Shown: positions 1 to 10,919 of the stretch, one piece after another
Layout of the letters: each line of letters begins with the position of its first letter
How positions within the stretch are numbered: the first letter of the stretch is position 1
Source of the DNA: Diogma glabrata
Taxonomy: Eukaryota > Arthropoda > Insecta > Diptera > Cylindrotomidae
Length of the DNA: 64,000 bases
Assembly (NCBI GenBank): GCA_963693315.1
Contig: OY856188.1
Coordinates: forward strand, 219,241,789-219,305,788
Reading direction: 5' to 3'
Position numbers and translations under genes: made by a program
The notes under the pieces: model-generated
What the model was told of the DNA's origin: nothing
Databases searched by the model: none
The model's input: the letters and a program-made list of their open reading frames with translations, nothing else

Positions 1-479
1 AGCACTCTCAATCTTGGCTAATGAATATTCCTTGATACTGAAACGCTGTAGCTTGCTCGAAGAAACGAGCTTTCATATAACTATATGTCTGAGCTTTAAT
101 CATTGAAAAATATACTGCGTCCCATGATCAAGGATTATGCCATTGGCTGGACTATTGGCAAACCAATTTTAGTTTTGTTCCTGCAAATTTTTAAAACCAA
201 TTTGCTTTTTATCTCTTATTTTATTTTTATTTTCCCTATCCTATCACGAAATATTGGCCTATGTCATATTTTATATGTGATAGGATTTATAGTTTAGTTG
301 TCCATTATTTAACAAAAAATGTTAAAAAAACAAAAAAAAACAGATTTGCGTCCATTAACATCCTTAGAACGCATGTTGTTGTGGGACCTTGGTCTTAAAA
401 GGTTTTTATGTGTTGTTGTGACACATATTGTAATGCCTACTACACATCACATTTTATTAAAAAAAAAAAAAAAAAAAAA

Positions 480-1348
480 TATAACTTATGTCGTATCCAG
501 CGTCTTCTCACTGTATTCCTTAGTTTTATAAGTTTTAATAAATACTCCGGTAAAATTAATTTTTCAACAAAGGTGCTCGAAACAAGTGGGGTACTACGGT
601 TTCTCGCTTCTTGAATGGTATCAGTGAGGAATTCAATTGCATTATCTACATCATTGATGTTTGAAATATTATTTTCAAAAGCATTTAGTTTGGTAGTAAC
701 GTAATATGAGTACATATTCCAATCACTTCTGTTATAGTCATAGGTTTGAAATTGACTATTACTTTGTGCACACTCAAAGTCCAATGAACAGAGAACCGGT
801 AAATGATCAGAACTCAAAGCATTTATTGTCCTAACATTTTCAATGTTATAATTAACATTTGCTAGAAATAAATCAAGGACACTAGGTGCCCCACTTGATC
901 TGTAAAATGTTGGATCGTCTGGTGAAATTAACACACAGTTGTCACTGCAAGTAGTTAAAGTGTTAAGGGTTCTTCCACCTGTATTATTACGAAGGCAGTT
1001 CCACGATGTATGTCGACAGTTAAAGTCACCACCTATCACGTAGGGACTTCGATATCTAGTCAATTTAATTAAATCATTCCGAAAGTTTGGATTATTTGAA
1101 TATGGGCAATATATTGCAAATATTTGTAAATTTAAACCGCTGTTCAAAGCAATGCTGACACCAATGGATTCAATGCACTGTAAGTTTAAGTCTGAAAGTA
1201 AAAAATGCTTTATACTTTTTTTAAGAAGAATTGCTACACCACCTTTATTTTGAAATATGCGATCTCTTCTATATAGTACATAATTTGGAATCGAGAATTG
1301 AATACTGGAATTTAAATGGGTTTCACTAAGAAGTATTATATCTATATT
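480..1348 (-). pseudogene. Second partial copy of the LINE endonuclease
   Basis: Sequence-identical by eye to 2475-3343. It starts mid-domain at IDIILLSETHL, runs through the GGDFNCRHTSWNC and SSDHLPVL motifs and ends in the same T tract. It lacks the N-terminal third of the endonuclease, including TWNAN, so it cannot encode a working enzyme. It arose by tandem duplication of the element's middle and not by separate insertion, because the opposite-strand retroposon beside it is duplicated as well. Confidence 0.85.
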
Positions 1349-1830
1349 ATATAAACCCCAGGCGATTTAAGTGGACGAATTACCTTTAGAATGTCTTGTA
1401 TTTCAGATATTGAAACCAGTTCAATTTCATTGGTATCAGGCTCTTGTGAGATTATTTTGGAATTAATTTCATTGCATACAGTATTAACAATCTGTTCATT
1501 TGTATCGTTATTTAAATCAATGTTATGTACGTCTTGAAAGGTTTTGGCTAACTTTTGAGCTTTTTCCTCATTTAAGAATAATTGGGTTGAGTTAACATCT
1601 ACTTCATTGTTTTTTAGAGGTGGTATAGGGCGAGGTTTGTTTTTCACTTGTTTTACAGTTTTCCAATAACGTTTTGATTGATATTCTAGACTCATCAATT
1701 TATTTTGCCATTTTTTATCAATGATCTCTAGGATTTTTTGACGTATAATTTGGTTCAGATTGTTAAGCAACCATTTTTATTTACGCATGGAGGGATCAGT
1801 TTTAATTAATTTGTTAATTTTTTTTCTATT
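1349..1830 (-). pseudogene. LINE ORF2 fragment: linker and start of reverse transcriptase
   Basis: This continues ORF2 beyond the inserted retroposon. KLIKTDPSMRK resumes the basic linker, an in-frame TAA (1777-1779) follows, then WLLNNLNQIIRQKI and KKWQNKLMSLE in the same frame. The segment ends at IRPLKSPG, which matches the opening of non-LTR reverse transcriptases. Directly after this Pro-Gly the frame jumps into endonuclease sequence (IDIILLSETHL), so the join at 1348/1349 is a duplication breakpoint and not a natural protein. The palm and thumb of the RT are missing. The exact upper boundary with the inserted retroposon is uncertain by some tens of bases. Confidence 0.75.
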
Positions 1831-2474
1831 TTTTGATCCACGGGTGTGACAACCCCGCGTACTCCAGTCCCTGTTATTGGCACATGAGTTAACGTGAGAT
1901 ATCGCATACCACTGGCAATAGCAGTGAGATATCACTGGCCAAGGTGATGTCTTAGGGGTGCTGGCGGATGAACTGTATTCAGTCAACAGGTAGCACTCTC
2001 AATCTTGGCTAATGAATATTCCTTGATACTGAAACGCTGTAGCTTGCTCGAAGAAACGAGCTTTCATATAACTATATGTCTGAGCTTTAATCATTGAAAA
2101 ATATACTGCGTCCCATGATCAAGGATTATGCCATTGGCTGGACTATTGGCAAACCAATTTTAGTTTTGTTCCTGCAAATTTTTAAAACCAATTTGCTTTT
2201 TATCTCTTATTTTATTTTTATTTTCCCTATCCTATCACGAAATATTGGCCTATGTCATATTTTATATGTGATAGGATTTATAGTTTAGTTGTCCATTATT
2301 TAACAAAAAATGTTAAAAAAACAAAAAAAAACAGATTTGCGTCCATTAACATCCTTAGAACGCATGTTGTTGTGGGACCTTGGTCTTAAAAGGTTTTTAT
2401 GTGTTGTTGTGACACATATTGTAATGCCTACTACACATCACATTTTATTAAAAAAAAAAAAAAAAAAAAAAAAA
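1830..2474 (+). mobile_element. Plus-oriented retroposon inserted in LINE ORF2, poly-A tailed
   Basis: The sequence between the two halves of ORF2 is not part of that ORF and ends in a 25-nt A run on the plus strand, the mark of a non-LTR retroposon oriented opposite to its host element. Its first 160 bp are GC-richer than the surroundings and its last 150 bp contain a tract of A-rich sequence before the tail. It has no convincing protein; the short ORFs in it look incidental. It could be a SINE or the 3' end of a 5'-truncated LINE. No target duplication was found next to the tail. The 5' boundary is approximate. Positions 1-479 hold a duplicate of the 3' part. Confidence 0.6.
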
Positions 2475-3478
2475 TATAACTTATGTCGTATCCAGCGTCT
2501 TCTCACTGTATTCCTTAGTTTTATAAGTTTTAATAAATACTCCGGTAAAATTAATTTTTCAACAAAGGTGCTCGAAACAAGTGGGGTACTACGGTTTCTC
2601 GCTTCTTGAATGGTATCAGTGAGGAATTCAATTGCATTATCTACATCATTGATGTTTGAAATATTATTTTCAAAAGCATTTAGTTTGGTAGTAACGTAAT
2701 ATGAGTACATATTCCAATCACTTCTGTTATAGTCATAGGTTTGAAATTGACTATTACTTTGTGCACACTCAAAGTCCAATGAACAGAGAACCGGTAAATG
2801 ATCAGAACTCAAAGCATTTATTGTCCTAACATTTTCAATGTTATAATTAACATTTGCTAGAAATAAATCAAGGACACTAGGTGCCCCACTTGATCTGTAA
2901 AATGTTGGATCGTCTGGTGAAATTAACACACAGTTGTCACTGCAAGTAGTTAAAGTGTTAAGGGTTCTTCCACCTGTATTATTACGAAGGCAGTTCCACG
3001 ATGTATGTCGACAGTTAAAGTCACCACCTATCACGTAGGGACTTCGATATCTAGTCAATTTAATTAAATCATTCCGAAAGTTTGGATTATTTGAATATGG
3101 GCAATATATTGCAAATATTTGTAAATTTAAACCGCTGTTCAAAGCAATGCTGACACCAATGGATTCAATGCACTGTAAGTTTAAGTCTGAAAGTAAAAAA
3201 TGCTTTATACTTTTTTTAAGAAGAATTGCTACACCACCTTTATTTTGAAATATGCGATCTCTTCTATATAGTACATAATTTGGAATCGAGAATTGAATAC
3301 TGGAATTTAAATGGGTTTCACTAAGAAGTATTATATCTATATTGTAACTTTCTAAAAAATGTATAAGCTCGTGTTTTTTATGTTTAACGCTATTTGCGTT
3401 CCATGTACATATTTTGAGTTTTTCAATTCGCTCCGACATACTTGATGGCGAGACCTGTAATAAATTCAAATTGATCAA
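2475..3478 (-). CDS. LINE ORF2 N-terminal part: APE-type endonuclease
   Basis: The open frame starts at 3478, but the better start is Met 14 (ATG at 3439-3437, MSERIEK), which overlaps the ORF1 stop. Endonuclease landmarks run in order: the TWNAN motif, then LLSETHL, GGVAILL, the catalytic GGDFNCRHTSWNC segment, and SSDHLPVL near the end. The domain would nick target DNA to prime reverse transcription. After the basic stretch VRRRWIRHK the frame runs into a T tract (the antisense of another element's poly-A tail), encoding an artefactual poly-Phe. The linker and RT are separated by about 650 bp of inserted sequence and a stop, so this is an interrupted ORF2. Confidence 0.85.
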
Positions 3479-4652
3479 TTTTAGTTTTGCAATGTCTTAA
3501 GCCTTTAACAACTTCAGAAAAAATATTTAGCAACTCACGTGTATCAAATAGATCATCGTCTTGCTTGACAATAGCAGATGCACTATGCTTACCATATATT
3601 CCTAAATTATTATTTAGAGTATCAGAAGAATTGCCTGGTTTTACACTTGCTGTTTGTGTTGGTAATAATGGATAATCATCTAAATTAAAGTTCCTAGATG
3701 CCTGCTTTACATAATTTCTTGAATTGATCTCAGTTTTTAATTTCAAATAATTTTGTCTTGCTGGACATAACACTGCATTAGCCGGATGGTTTCCCTCACA
3801 GTTTGCACATTTGTGTTGAGCTACATCATCTTTTAGTGGACATTCCATGTCTTCACCATGATCCATACCGCAATAGCGACACTTTTGTTTCATATTACAG
3901 TTGGATACACCGTGACCAAACATATTGCATCGTACACATTGTGTTGGATTATTTGATTTTGGGTGATATTGTTCCCACTTACATATTACATGGTCTATGC
4001 TTCTTAATTCACTTCGAAGATAATTTAAGTTAACACTTCCTTTTTTGAAACTAACAAAATATATGGCATCATCTCCATGTCTTAAATGTTTTGGAATAGC
4101 TTTTGATATTTTAAGTGGTTGAAGTTTAAATTCTTTTAAATTCTCTTCAATAACTGATGTATCTATTGATGGCAGACCATACAAAACGAATTTAACAGTT
4201 TTGTTTTCTTCAGTAGGATGAGAAAAGTTTTCTATGTTTGAATCAATTAATTTTTTTTGTATAGTCTGATGATCAGCTAAACTGTATGTAATTATTTTTA
4301 TACCCAAGCTTATATATTTTATATCAAACTTTTTTATTCCATTTTTAACTAATATTTCTTTTATTTGCACTAGCGATCCTGTTTTAGCTATAACTGGCGG
4401 AATATTTTTATGTTTTGCTTGTTTTTCATTACGCAATAATAAAACATCAGCTGTTTGATTGTTTAACGGTTCAAATTGATTTTTTAATTCTATATGAAAT
4501 TTATTAGTTGATTGATTTTTTGCCATATTAAATGATTTTGCTGAAGTACCGTTTTTTAACATAGCAGATGTTGAGTTTTTGTTAAGACTTTTCAGAAAAA
4601 GTTTTGATGATTCCCCAACATAGCGGTTTCTCATCAACAGGATCAGAAACAA
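3423..4652 (-). CDS. LINE ORF1, gag-like nucleic-acid-binding protein
   Basis: A 409-residue protein. The C-terminal half has a Pre-C2HC-like region (about residues 150-230) followed by three zinc knuckles: CVRCNMFGHGVSNC, CRYCGMDHGEDMEC and CANCEGNHPANAVLC. That series is characteristic of Jockey-type ORF1 proteins, which bind element RNA and form ribonucleoprotein particles. The N-terminal 100 residues are Lys/Asn/Ser-rich and not recognisable. The first Met gives a hydrophobic start (MFLILLM); the next Met, seven codons in, is an equally plausible start. The reading frame is intact. Its stop lies 17 nt inside ORF2 if ORF2 starts at 3439, suggesting coupled translation of the two ORFs. Confidence 0.85.
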   Translation of the reverse strand: MFLILLMRNRYVGESSKLFLKSLNKNSTSAMLKNGTSAKSFNMAKNQSTNKFHIELKNQFEPLNNQTADVLLLRNEKQAKHKNIPPVIAKTGSLVQIKEILVKNGIKKFDIKYISLGIKIITYSLADHQTIQKKLIDSNIENFSHPTEENKTVKFVLYGLPSIDTSVIEENLKEFKLQPLKISKAIPKHLRHGDDAIYFVSFKKGSVNLNYLRSELRSIDHVICKWEQYHPKSNNPTQCVRCNMFGHGVSNCNMKQKCRYCGMDHGEDMECPLKDDVAQHKCANCEGNHPANAVLCPARQNYLKLKTEINSRNYVKQASRNFNLDDYPLLPTQTASVKPGNSSDTLNNNLGIYGKHSASAIVKQDDDLFDTRELLNIFSEVVKGLRHCKTKIDQFEFITGLAIKYVGAN

Positions 4653-6715
4653 ACACTATTTGGTTAATTTTATAACTATAATCTAATTCTTTTTTGTTAT
4701 AGTAGTATTTCCACTATTCACAATAACAATATACAAACAATTTATAATTTAATATAAATATCACTATACGATTTTAATTTATATACGACTGTACTCTATG
4801 AGTGTTCGTACATCCAAATTAAATTGTATTAAATTAAATTATAATGAACAAAACATTTAAAAAATACAAAAAATCAAAAATGGCAAAACAATTTTCTAGA
4901 CGAATTCCCCTCGACGGATGATAAATTCTCATATTTTTTGGAAAATTCCTCAAGCAAGTATCAGTGATAAAAGCCATAGACATACGGCCTCATGCTGTTA
5001 TCAATAAGCTTGCTTTCGAAATTTTCGCCAACAATTATTTCGAATTATCACCGCCCTTGGGAAATTACTACTACCCATCAACTGGGATATATGTTGATTA
5101 TTTAATAACCTCACTATTAGTAGTTAAATTAAAATGTGATTGGGCAAATTGAATGATGTCATGTCATTACATTTTAAAGAATTTCATTGAGTTAAATTCA
5201 AATAAAACTAAAGCAAGAAATTTTCATGAAAAACCACGCGATGAACAATTTCTAATCAATGAGTTTTTAAATCTGCAGGATGGATCATCAAAACGCCCGG
5301 TATTTTTAAATTTTTAAACATCAAAAAAGAAGTTTCTTAAAACTTTTTTAGAATGATTTGATAGGGTTAGTAGCTAATTTGTAGCTAATAATTTTTCCAT
5401 CAATAAAATCATTCCTTAAATAAGATTCAGTGGATCCACGATGAAGTGTTTAACTCCAAAATCTGAAAAGATAAAACATTAATTTTTAAGCAGTTAAATT
5501 AGTAAAGCAATAGTGAGAGCTAGCGTTTTCTTTTGTAAAAATAGAACTCAACAATATCTTTAATAATATGGCAAGAAAAATTAAATGCTTATAACTTCTT
5601 AGTATCATTACTCAGGAATGACAAAAACAAAAAAAACAAGAGCAACCGATATCTAATATTTTTCATTTGAGCCAATGTACCCAAAACCAAGAGCAACGAA
5701 TTTATTTACAAAAAAACCCCAATCCCAAAAATGCATTTAACATTTTCCCAAGGTTTTATATTCTTAATATAAATGCTCCCAATAATTTGTACTTACAGGC
5801 AAATATTAACATAGAAAACAAGAACAAGAAACAATCCGCGAAATCAGATACCCTGATCTAAATTAAAGAACTCTTAAATCGTTGTTTTTAGAACCCATAC
5901 AACACCAGTTCTTGCTCTATAAAAAAATCGATTTTTTCAAAGTTTAAGAATCATTTTTGTCTAATTTTATTGCTAATATTGTTTGTTAAATAAAGTAAAA
6001 TTGAACTGGACTTTTCCGAACATCCACAATTGAATAACCAAAAGCCCTTTTGTAATGATGTCTGGTTCCTCATTTAAAAGTTGTGTATGTAAATATCTAC
6101 AAGCACATTAATTTCTAAGATTATGTAACCTATTAAGATTATGTTGCAAATGAATTTGTTGAATCTCAAGCTTTTTGTGTTTTTTAAACATAATTTCTCC
6201 AGGAAAAAAACGGTTGATTTAAGATTTGCCATATTCTATGAAGTCATAAAACTGGGGGTGGTAATCAACCATATCAATCCATTTGGTCACGGAGCTCACT
6301 AAATTGCGTTCGGCTAGAAAATTTAGTAAGTTTTTACTCTTAAATATTTGTGAACTACACTGATGTAAATCTTCATCCAAACAATTTCCACAAAACAGAC
6401 ATTTCATGCTAGCAATCAATGCGTTAAGTAACATTCGTTATTAAATCTATATGCAAATCACGCAACGATATGCTAAAGCAATCAAACATAGCTAGTACAA
6501 CACACAAGTTTCTGCCATTAATTTTCTTTGAAAAAAGAAATCGTTTTATAATTTTTAATTATTTTTTGAATTTTTATTGAGTTTGATAAGAAGATAATGT
6601 TTGGATTAAATTTGAAGCTGATCCATCTAATCATCCCACGCAGCGATGTTATTAAATTTTCCAAAAAAATCATACATATGCTGTCATTTGTATTTTCAAA
6701 TTAAACATAAATTTG
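4653..6715. other. AT-rich intergenic stretch
   Basis: The first 250 bp may include the 5' untranslated region of the LINE. The rest is AT-rich with short open frames only. The one frame worth noting is the cysteine-containing ORF at 6219-6434, listed separately. No repeat structure was seen. Confidence 0.5.
6219..6434 (-). CDS. Hypothetical 71-residue ORF with N-terminal cysteine cluster
   Basis: An unrecognised short frame. After a Met at residue 10 it reads MKCLFCGNCLDEDLHQC, a cysteine spacing that could bind zinc, followed by a helical-looking Lys/Leu segment and an aromatic C-terminus (YHPQFYDFIEYGKS). A possible splice acceptor (TTGCTAG) lies just before the second Met, so it could be a small exon or the remains of one. 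No neighbouring exon was found, and the gypsy element starts about 290 bp away. A chance ORF in AT-rich DNA is nearly as likely. Confidence 0.25.
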   Translation of the reverse strand: MLLNALIASMKCLFCGNCLDEDLHQCSSQIFKSKNLLNFLAERNLVSSVTKWIDMVDYHPQFYDFIEYGKS

Positions 6716-6720
6716 GAAAT

Positions 6721-7006
6721 TGTTATGTTTCACTGTTTAAACTTATAAGAAACACAACTATTAATTTAATTTAATAAATCTATTTATTTCGAATATAATT
6801 ATTATAAATTATATTTATTCCGACAAACAATTATAAAAGTAGGATGACACGTATAAAACATTTGATTAGACTAGTCCAAATTTAATGAGAGCGATCGTAG
6901 GAATAATAACTTGTTATATAGATTTGTTTGTTTATTTGTATCTGTGTATGATGATTTACGATGATGATTATTAATTGATTTATGGATGCGTTCATCATAC
7001 ACAACA
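6721..7006 (-). repeat. 3' LTR of the gypsy element
   Basis: 286 bp with TG...CA ends, preceded by the target duplication copy GAAAT at 6716-6720. It differs from the other LTR in a C/T, an A/C and a G/T. In element sense it follows the stop of pol by about 20 bp, leaving little room for a polypurine tract; GTGGGCAA is the only candidate. Confidence 0.95.
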
Positions 7007-7026
7007 TTGCCCACATAAATTCGCTG

Positions 7027-10000
7027 CTATGGTTGAAATCTTACAATAGGCCTCCTCTCTCGTTCAGGTTGAACTCTTAGAACTGGCCTTATGTTTCGAG
7101 CAGGTGTCGATCCACGTAGAGGCCCTGGACTTGGCACAAGCTCAGACTCCGAAGCTATTCGTCTCCTCTGCTCGATGACTCTTGACGGTGATTTCAAAAT
7201 GCTAGAAATACCAGAACTATTCAGAATGATATTCGATTTCATACTAGCCTGTTTATTTGGTTCAGGAGACATCCATTCAGCGTATTGATATGCATCGAGT
7301 CTTGGCGATCGTTTGCGAATTTGATTTTGATGTCTTCTAATTTCTCCTCTTTCCGTTTGGACAACAAACATCATTTTTCCTAAAACCTTCGTAATTTTCC
7401 CTTCCAACCATCGACATCTTCGGTTGAAATTACGAGCGTATACTTCATCGCCAACTTGAAATTTAGACAAAACTGGTTGTTGCACTGGTGAAGTACGTGG
7501 AAACATCAGATGAAGAAGAGTTTTCGGCTGTCTTCCATGGAACAATTCGGATGGTGATTTCCCACTGGAGCCTGGAGTAAATCGGTAACTGCTCAAGAAT
7601 TTAAGCAGAGCAACATCAGTTGAACCTCCTTCAAATGTTGACTTCTTCATTGATTCTTTAAATGTTCGAACGAAACGTTCAGCTTCTCCGTTCGATGCAG
7701 GATGAAAAGGTGCTGTTGTTAGATGTACGATACCATTCTGCTCACAAAACTTCTTGAAATTATCTGAAGTAAACGATGTTCCATTGTCACTTACGATGCA
7801 ATCAGGAAGTCCCTCGATTGCGAAAATTGATTGAAGTGCACGTATCGTTGTAATGGTTGTGATTTCCGAAATTTTTACTGCAAACGGATATTTTGTAAGT
7901 GCATCTACACAAAGCAACCACATAGAATTCAGAAATGGACCGGCGAAGTCAATATGAACTCTTTCCCACGGTTTGGTTGCTACTGGCCAACTTTTGTATT
8001 CTCTTTCAGGATTAGATGCAAATTCTTGACACGTCTTACACGTTCTGACAACATTTTCAATATCGGTATCTATTTTCGGCCACCAACAATACCGAAGAGC
8101 TGCTTGTTTTGTCCTCACCATTCCCCAATGGCCTTCATGCAACAGCTCAAGTACCTTCTCACGTAGTTTGTTTGGTACCACAACTCGGACTTGCTCGGTT
8201 TGTAATAAAAGAACGCCTTTGTGTTCAGAAAGCGAGCTATGTTTCAATAAATATGGTTTAATTGATTCTTTCAGATTTGATTCATCTGACGGAAATCCAT
8301 TTTGTACAAAATTCAAAATTTGGTTCAATATGACATCATATTTGGTACAACGTGCGATTTGGTTAGCGTCGATTGGAAATGACAATACGTCCTCTTCGTA
8401 TATCGCATTTACTTCCAAGCAAGCTTCCGCAGATTTATCAAATTCCTCATCAGGACCAATTGGAAGTCTCGATAGAGCATCAGCATTACAATGTTTTTTG
8501 GTTGGCTTGTATCGAATTGTATATGTGTAAGCCATCAAAATTATAGCCCATCTCTGTAAGCGATTGGCGGTCATGACTGGTAAATTCTTTTCTGGATTAA
8601 ATAATGACAATAACGGTTTTGCATCTGTCACTAAGATAAACTGCCTTCCGTAGAGAAATTGATGAAATTTCTTCACACCGAATATTATCGACAAAACTTC
8701 CTTTTCGATTTGGCTATATTTTCGTTGTGCTTCGTCTAAGGTCTTGGAAGCAAAAGCTATAGGTTTTTCTGAATTATCCGGAAATATGTGCGATATGACT
8801 GCTCCAATTCCATAACTCGAGGCATCTGTAGCTAGCACAAGCGGAAGATCCTTAGAGTAATGAGTCAACTTGGTTGCATCGACTAATTGCTTCTTAATTT
8901 GATCGAAAGCTTCTTGTTGAGGCTTTTTCCAACTAAATTTGACGTCACTCTTCTTCAACTCATTCAACGGAGCTGAAATTTGAGAAAGATTGTTAAAAAA
9001 TCTATTATAATAGTTTACCTTCCCCAAAAATGTTTGGACATCTTTAACATTTCCCGGTGGTGGCATTTCTTGGATGGCTTTAACATTATTTTCTGACGGT
9101 CGAATGCCATCAGAGCTGATGATATGTCCCAAATATGGAATTTCACGTTTCAAAAATTCACATTTTGAAATTTTGCATTTGAGACCATTGTTTTTCAAAC
9201 GTTGAAAAAGTTCTTCTAGATTTGATAAGTGATCAGCTTCTGTTTCGCCTGAAACAACAAGGTCATCCAAGTAACTGACACAATTAGCAATATTTACGAT
9301 GATCATCTCAATAAATTTTTGAAAAATTGCTGGAGCGCTTGCAACTGAAAAAGGTAGTCGCTGATACTGGTACAATCCAAAAGGCGTGTTAATAACCATG
9401 TATTCTTTGGATTCGTCATCCAGTTCCAATTGCAAATAAGCTTCCGAAAGGTCCATTTTTGAGAAAAATTTGCCTTTTCCCAATTTCTGAAAAAGTTCCT
9501 CTATTCTTGGAATCGGATATTGTTCTATTCGCAATTGAGCATTGACATTTACTTTAAAATCAGCACAGAGTCTAATCGATTTGCCTGGCTTTCGTACAAC
9601 AACAATCGGTGCTGCCCACTGACTAAATTGGATCGACTTTAGAACTCCCATTTTGATCAAACGATCAATTTCTTCCTTCACTGGCTCCATATCACACATG
9701 GCAAGAGGCCTCGCCTTACAAAATTTCGGAATTAAATCTGGTTTCAATTGTAAATGAGCTTGAAAATTTGGACAGTGTCCCAAATTTGGTTCGAACACTT
9801 CGCTATATTTTTGACATAAATTTTCGATTTTAGTTTGATATGAATTCAAGTTTATTTCATTATACTTAGCTTGTGTTGGTTGAACCTGAAGAACACCTTC
9901 TTTGAGTTGAACTTGGAACTGTAATTCATCAAACCAATTCATCCCCAAAATATTTGCGCCTTCAGCACTAGTTGTGACAAGCAATGGCAACTGCTTTTGT

Positions 10001-10881
10001 ATATTGTTGAATTGCACTTTAACTGTTAATAAACCTTTTACTGGAATGACATTGTTTCCATATGCACTGAGTGATGCTGATGTTGGTGTACAAGGAGGTT
10101 GACCAAGTTTTCTATATCCACTGGACCCAATCATCGATACGGTGGCACCCGTATCCAGCAAGAACTCCATATCAATTCCATTTATGTTAATTGACACCTG
10201 TATCTTACGCCCTACTCTGATAAATTTCGATTCATTGGTGATTTGTTGAACTTCATCAAAATTTTCGTTGTTTTGAACTAAATCAATTGACCTTGTATAT
10301 TCTCTTGATTTATTCCGATACCGTGAACCTCTACTTCTGCCTCGGCGATTTGATGAATTCTTCGAGCTTAAACATACAGATGAGATATGACCGACTTTAT
10401 CACAAGACCGGCATTTTTCTTTTAAAAAACGACAATAATCTCTATCATGATGAATGTTACAACCAGGACACGACCGAAGTCCTGTATTATTACTGTTACT
10501 TCGATTCAAAGAACGCGACCGACACTTTGAAAAACGCGGCTTTTCGTACGCTTGATTTACGTCACAATTACCGTTTGTGTCACCTTTTATCAATTGGACC
10601 GTTTGCTGTGTGGATTCGTAAACTTGTGCGATTTTTAAAACTTCTTCTAACGATGGATTAGTATTTTTCAAACAAGCAATTCGAATTGGTTCATGTGGTG
10701 TATGCAATACAATCATATCCCGTATCATTGAATCAGTATATGATTCACCGCAACCGTTTTTACCACATTTAAATTCACATTCACGTGCCGCTAATCGAAG
10801 GTCAGCGACCCATTCACTGTAATTTTGATTCGACTTCATTTTTGTTTGTAAAAACGCGCATCTCGCAGCTAAAACATGCAT
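7027..10881 (-). CDS. Gypsy Gag(partial)-Pol polyprotein
   Basis: 1,284 residues without interruption. Residues 1-100 are the C-terminal part of a gag capsid-like region. Zinc-binding motifs follow at 138-150 and 157-170 (CRSCDKVGHISSVC). The aspartic protease site LDTGA is at 242-246. The reverse transcriptase runs from about 400 to 590 with CADFK, the KMDLSEAYLQ segment and YLDD at 537-540. RNase H (ATDASSYGIGA) lies at about 680-800. Integrase has an HHCC finger (H915, H918, C948, C951) and a DDE triad readable as D978, D1032 and E1068. The C-terminus holds a basic, Arg-rich tail. All catalytic motifs look intact. The first Met is internal to the gag coding region, not the native start. 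Confidence 0.93.
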   Translation of the reverse strand: MHVLAARCAFLQTKMKSNQNYSEWVADLRLAARECEFKCGKNGCGESYTDSMIRDMIVLHTPHEPIRIACLKNTNPSLEEVLKIAQVYESTQQTVQLIKGDTNGNCDVNQAYEKPRFSKCRSRSLNRSNSNNTGLRSCPGCNIHHDRDYCRFLKEKCRSCDKVGHISSVCLSSKNSSNRRGRSRGSRYRNKSREYTRSIDLVQNNENFDEVQQITNESKFIRVGRKIQVSININGIDMEFLLDTGATVSMIGSSGYRKLGQPPCTPTSASLSAYGNNVIPVKGLLTVKVQFNNIQKQLPLLVTTSAEGANILGMNWFDELQFQVQLKEGVLQVQPTQAKYNEINLNSYQTKIENLCQKYSEVFEPNLGHCPNFQAHLQLKPDLIPKFCKARPLAMCDMEPVKEEIDRLIKMGVLKSIQFSQWAAPIVVVRKPGKSIRLCADFKVNVNAQLRIEQYPIPRIEELFQKLGKGKFFSKMDLSEAYLQLELDDESKEYMVINTPFGLYQYQRLPFSVASAPAIFQKFIEMIIVNIANCVSYLDDLVVSGETEADHLSNLEELFQRLKNNGLKCKISKCEFLKREIPYLGHIISSDGIRPSENNVKAIQEMPPPGNVKDVQTFLGKVNYYNRFFNNLSQISAPLNELKKSDVKFSWKKPQQEAFDQIKKQLVDATKLTHYSKDLPLVLATDASSYGIGAVISHIFPDNSEKPIAFASKTLDEAQRKYSQIEKEVLSIIFGVKKFHQFLYGRQFILVTDAKPLLSLFNPEKNLPVMTANRLQRWAIILMAYTYTIRYKPTKKHCNADALSRLPIGPDEEFDKSAEACLEVNAIYEEDVLSFPIDANQIARCTKYDVILNQILNFVQNGFPSDESNLKESIKPYLLKHSSLSEHKGVLLLQTEQVRVVVPNKLREKVLELLHEGHWGMVRTKQAALRYCWWPKIDTDIENVVRTCKTCQEFASNPEREYKSWPVATKPWERVHIDFAGPFLNSMWLLCVDALTKYPFAVKISEITTITTIRALQSIFAIEGLPDCIVSDNGTSFTSDNFKKFCEQNGIVHLTTAPFHPASNGEAERFVRTFKESMKKSTFEGGSTDVALLKFLSSYRFTPGSSGKSPSELFHGRQPKTLLHLMFPRTSPVQQPVLSKFQVGDEVYARNFNRRCRWLEGKITKVLGKMMFVVQTERGEIRRHQNQIRKRSPRLDAYQYAEWMSPEPNKQASMKSNIILNSSGISSILKSPSRVIEQRRRIASESELVPSPGPLRGSTPARNIRPVLRVQPERERRPIVRFQP

Positions 10882-10919
10882 TTTTGATTTATAATACGAT
10901 GAAAGCGATTTAACAATAT

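Larger units (their letters stand above)
1..3343. repeat. Tandem duplication, period 1,991 bp
   Basis: Positions 1-1348 repeat at 1992-3343. The only difference noticed is the A-run length, 21 at 459-479 against 25 at 2450-2474. The copies part at 1349/3344. Because copy 1 begins exactly at the window edge, the array may hold more units to the left. A collapsed or misassembled array is an alternative to a simple two-copy duplication. Confidence 0.9.
1..4652 (-). mobile_element. Jockey-like non-LTR retrotransposon, rearranged
   Basis: Read on the minus strand, the order is a zinc-knuckle ORF1 (4652-3423), an apurinic-type endonuclease ORF2 (3439 onward), a linker and the first residues of the reverse transcriptase (about 1830-1349), then a second partial endonuclease copy (1348-480). 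The gag-like ORF1 followed by an overlapping EN-RT ORF2 is the architecture of the Jockey clade. The catalytic part of the reverse transcriptase is absent, so this copy cannot move by itself. ORF2 is interrupted by a plus-oriented retroposon ending in poly-A, and the whole middle is tandemly duplicated. The low-coordinate end may continue outside the window, so neither the 3' end nor a target duplication was found. Confidence 0.85.

Noticed and set aside
103..614. Short plus-strand ORFs near 103-297 and 319-614, repeated at 2094-2609
   Set aside because: They lie in the non-coding part and poly-A of the inserted retroposon and continue into antisense LINE sequence; no motif supports them.
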